Shown: positions 29,163 to 29,543 of the stretch, piece by piece
How positions within the stretch are numbered: position 1 is the first letter of the stretch
Layout of the letters: every line of letters begins with the position of its first letter
Translations under genes and position numbers: made by a program
Notes under the pieces: generated by a model
Database searches by the model: none
What the model was told of the DNA's origin: nothing
The model's input: the letters and a program-made list of their open reading frames with translations, nothing else
Source of the DNA: Thermoplasmata archaeon
Lineage (GTDB): Archaea; Thermoplasmatota; Thermoplasmata; Lutacidiplasmatales; UBA184
Reading direction: 5' to 3'
Length of the DNA stretch: 29,543 nt
Assembly: GCA_022749905.1 (NCBI GenBank)
Contig: JAKIWU010000002.1
Span: forward strand, 1 to 29,543

Positions 29163-29543
29163 CTACGCGGCGGGGGCCGCGGAGCGCAGCCTCTCGAGCT
29201 TCTCGAGGAACTCGACGCCCTCACCCGAGGTCATCGGCCGGCCATCCTCACGCTTCAGGGAGAGGCCGGCGCGCTCGCACGCGACCTCGGGGCTCGCCCC
29301 CTCGAGCAGGCTCCGCACGGCGACGCGTTCGCGCCGGCTGAGGGTCAGTCCCTCGAGGACGAACTCTTCGAACGCCTCGTAGGCGATCGGGCAGACGGTG
29401 CGCGCGATCGTGCCCAGCTCCGCGGCGAACTTGCGGATCTCCTCCTGCGCGTGGGGGTCGAGGCGGAGCGAGAGGAAGTGCAGGAGATTGTACAGGTTAA
29501 TCTTCCAGTACCACTCCGTGTAGTACGCGAGGGGAAGGAGCAA
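29163..29543 (-). CDS. thyX: Flavin-dependent thymidylate synthase ThyX, C-terminal part
   Basis: Makes dTMP from dUMP using FAD, NADPH and methylenetetrahydrofolate. The visible 126 or so residues hold the characteristic end of ThyX: YYTEWYWKINLYNLLHFLSL followed by RLDPHAQEEIRKFAAELG, which contribute to dUMP and FAD binding, and the helix CPIAYEAFEEFVLEG. The signature RHRxxSxNExSxR segment would lie upstream, outside the window, so the start and the rest of the active site cannot be checked. The leftmost readable codon (TTG at 29543) is internal. After AFEEFV there is a C-terminal extension of about 60 residues (LTLSRRERVAVRSLLEGASP and on), longer than in many ThyX proteins. Confidence 0.92.
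   Translation of the reverse strand: MLLPLAYYTEWYWKINLYNLLHFLSLRLDPHAQEEIRKFAAELGTIARTVCPIAYEAFEEFVLEGLTLSRRERVAVRSLLEGASPEVACERAGLSLKREDGRPMTSGEGVEFLEKLERLRSAAPAA

Overview
The window is a high-GC archaeal chromosome segment, most likely from an uncultured member of the Thermoplasmata (Thermoplasmatota). The archaeal assignment rests on a thermosome subunit, RNA polymerase subunits RpoK and RpoF, ribosomal protein L21e, Pus10, an archaeal-type Dim1/KsgA methyltransferase, an NcsA/TtuA-type tRNA thiolase and a XerA recombinase. Many genes have an archaeal TATA element about 26 bp before a start codon with no leader. The Thermoplasmata assignment is weaker. It rests on very large surface proteins built of Kelch/PQQ propellers plus Cys-paired Ig-like repeats, and on a small protein resembling DUF6015. 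No RNA gene, insertion sequence, CRISPR array or prophage was recognised.

Layout. 1-3503 (minus): the N-terminal 1167 residues of a secreted PQQ-type beta-propeller and Ig-repeat protein whose end lies outside the window. 3713-3982 (minus): rpoK. 4255-9774 (plus): a giant Kelch and Ig-repeat surface protein with a C-terminal anchor, carrying an exactly periodic 549-bp tandem repeat. 9874-13513 (minus): class II lysyl-tRNA synthetase, a small unknown protein and a thermosome subunit, each apparently with its own promoter. 13743-14579 (plus): a class I SAM methyltransferase. 14601-15826 (minus): a winged-helix protein and a two-TM membrane protein. 15936-17483 (plus): a Thr/Pro-rich surface protein. 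17480-20837 (minus): the conserved information-processing cluster pus10, rpl21e, rpoF, DUF655, rsmA/dim1. 20944-21348 (plus): DUF6015-like protein. 21362-24139 (minus): tRNA thiolase, 3-hydroxyacyl-CoA dehydrogenase and a PrsW-family membrane protease, tightly packed. 24197-27709 (plus): XerA, an FAD amine/amino-acid oxidase and glycerate kinase. 27642-29132 (minus): an aldehyde dehydrogenase. 29163 to the end (minus): the C-terminal part of ThyX.

Genes that may work together. The translation/transcription cluster is a known archaeal gene neighbourhood. The aldehyde dehydrogenase and the glycerate kinase, convergent and overlapping, could catalyse successive steps of the non-phosphorylative Entner-Doudoroff pathway (glyceraldehyde to glycerate to 2-phosphoglycerate); this is inference. 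The two giant surface proteins share the same Ig-like repeat and flank rpoK in divergent orientation.

The most notable points are: the apparent one-base frame break in a G6 run at the start of DUF655; the missing conventional start of glycerate kinase; the invariant 549-bp repeat; and the consistent leaderless promoter geometry. No gap between genes exceeds 300 bases. The longest are 3983-4254, 13514-13742 and 3504-3712, which hold promoters and otherwise nothing I can name.
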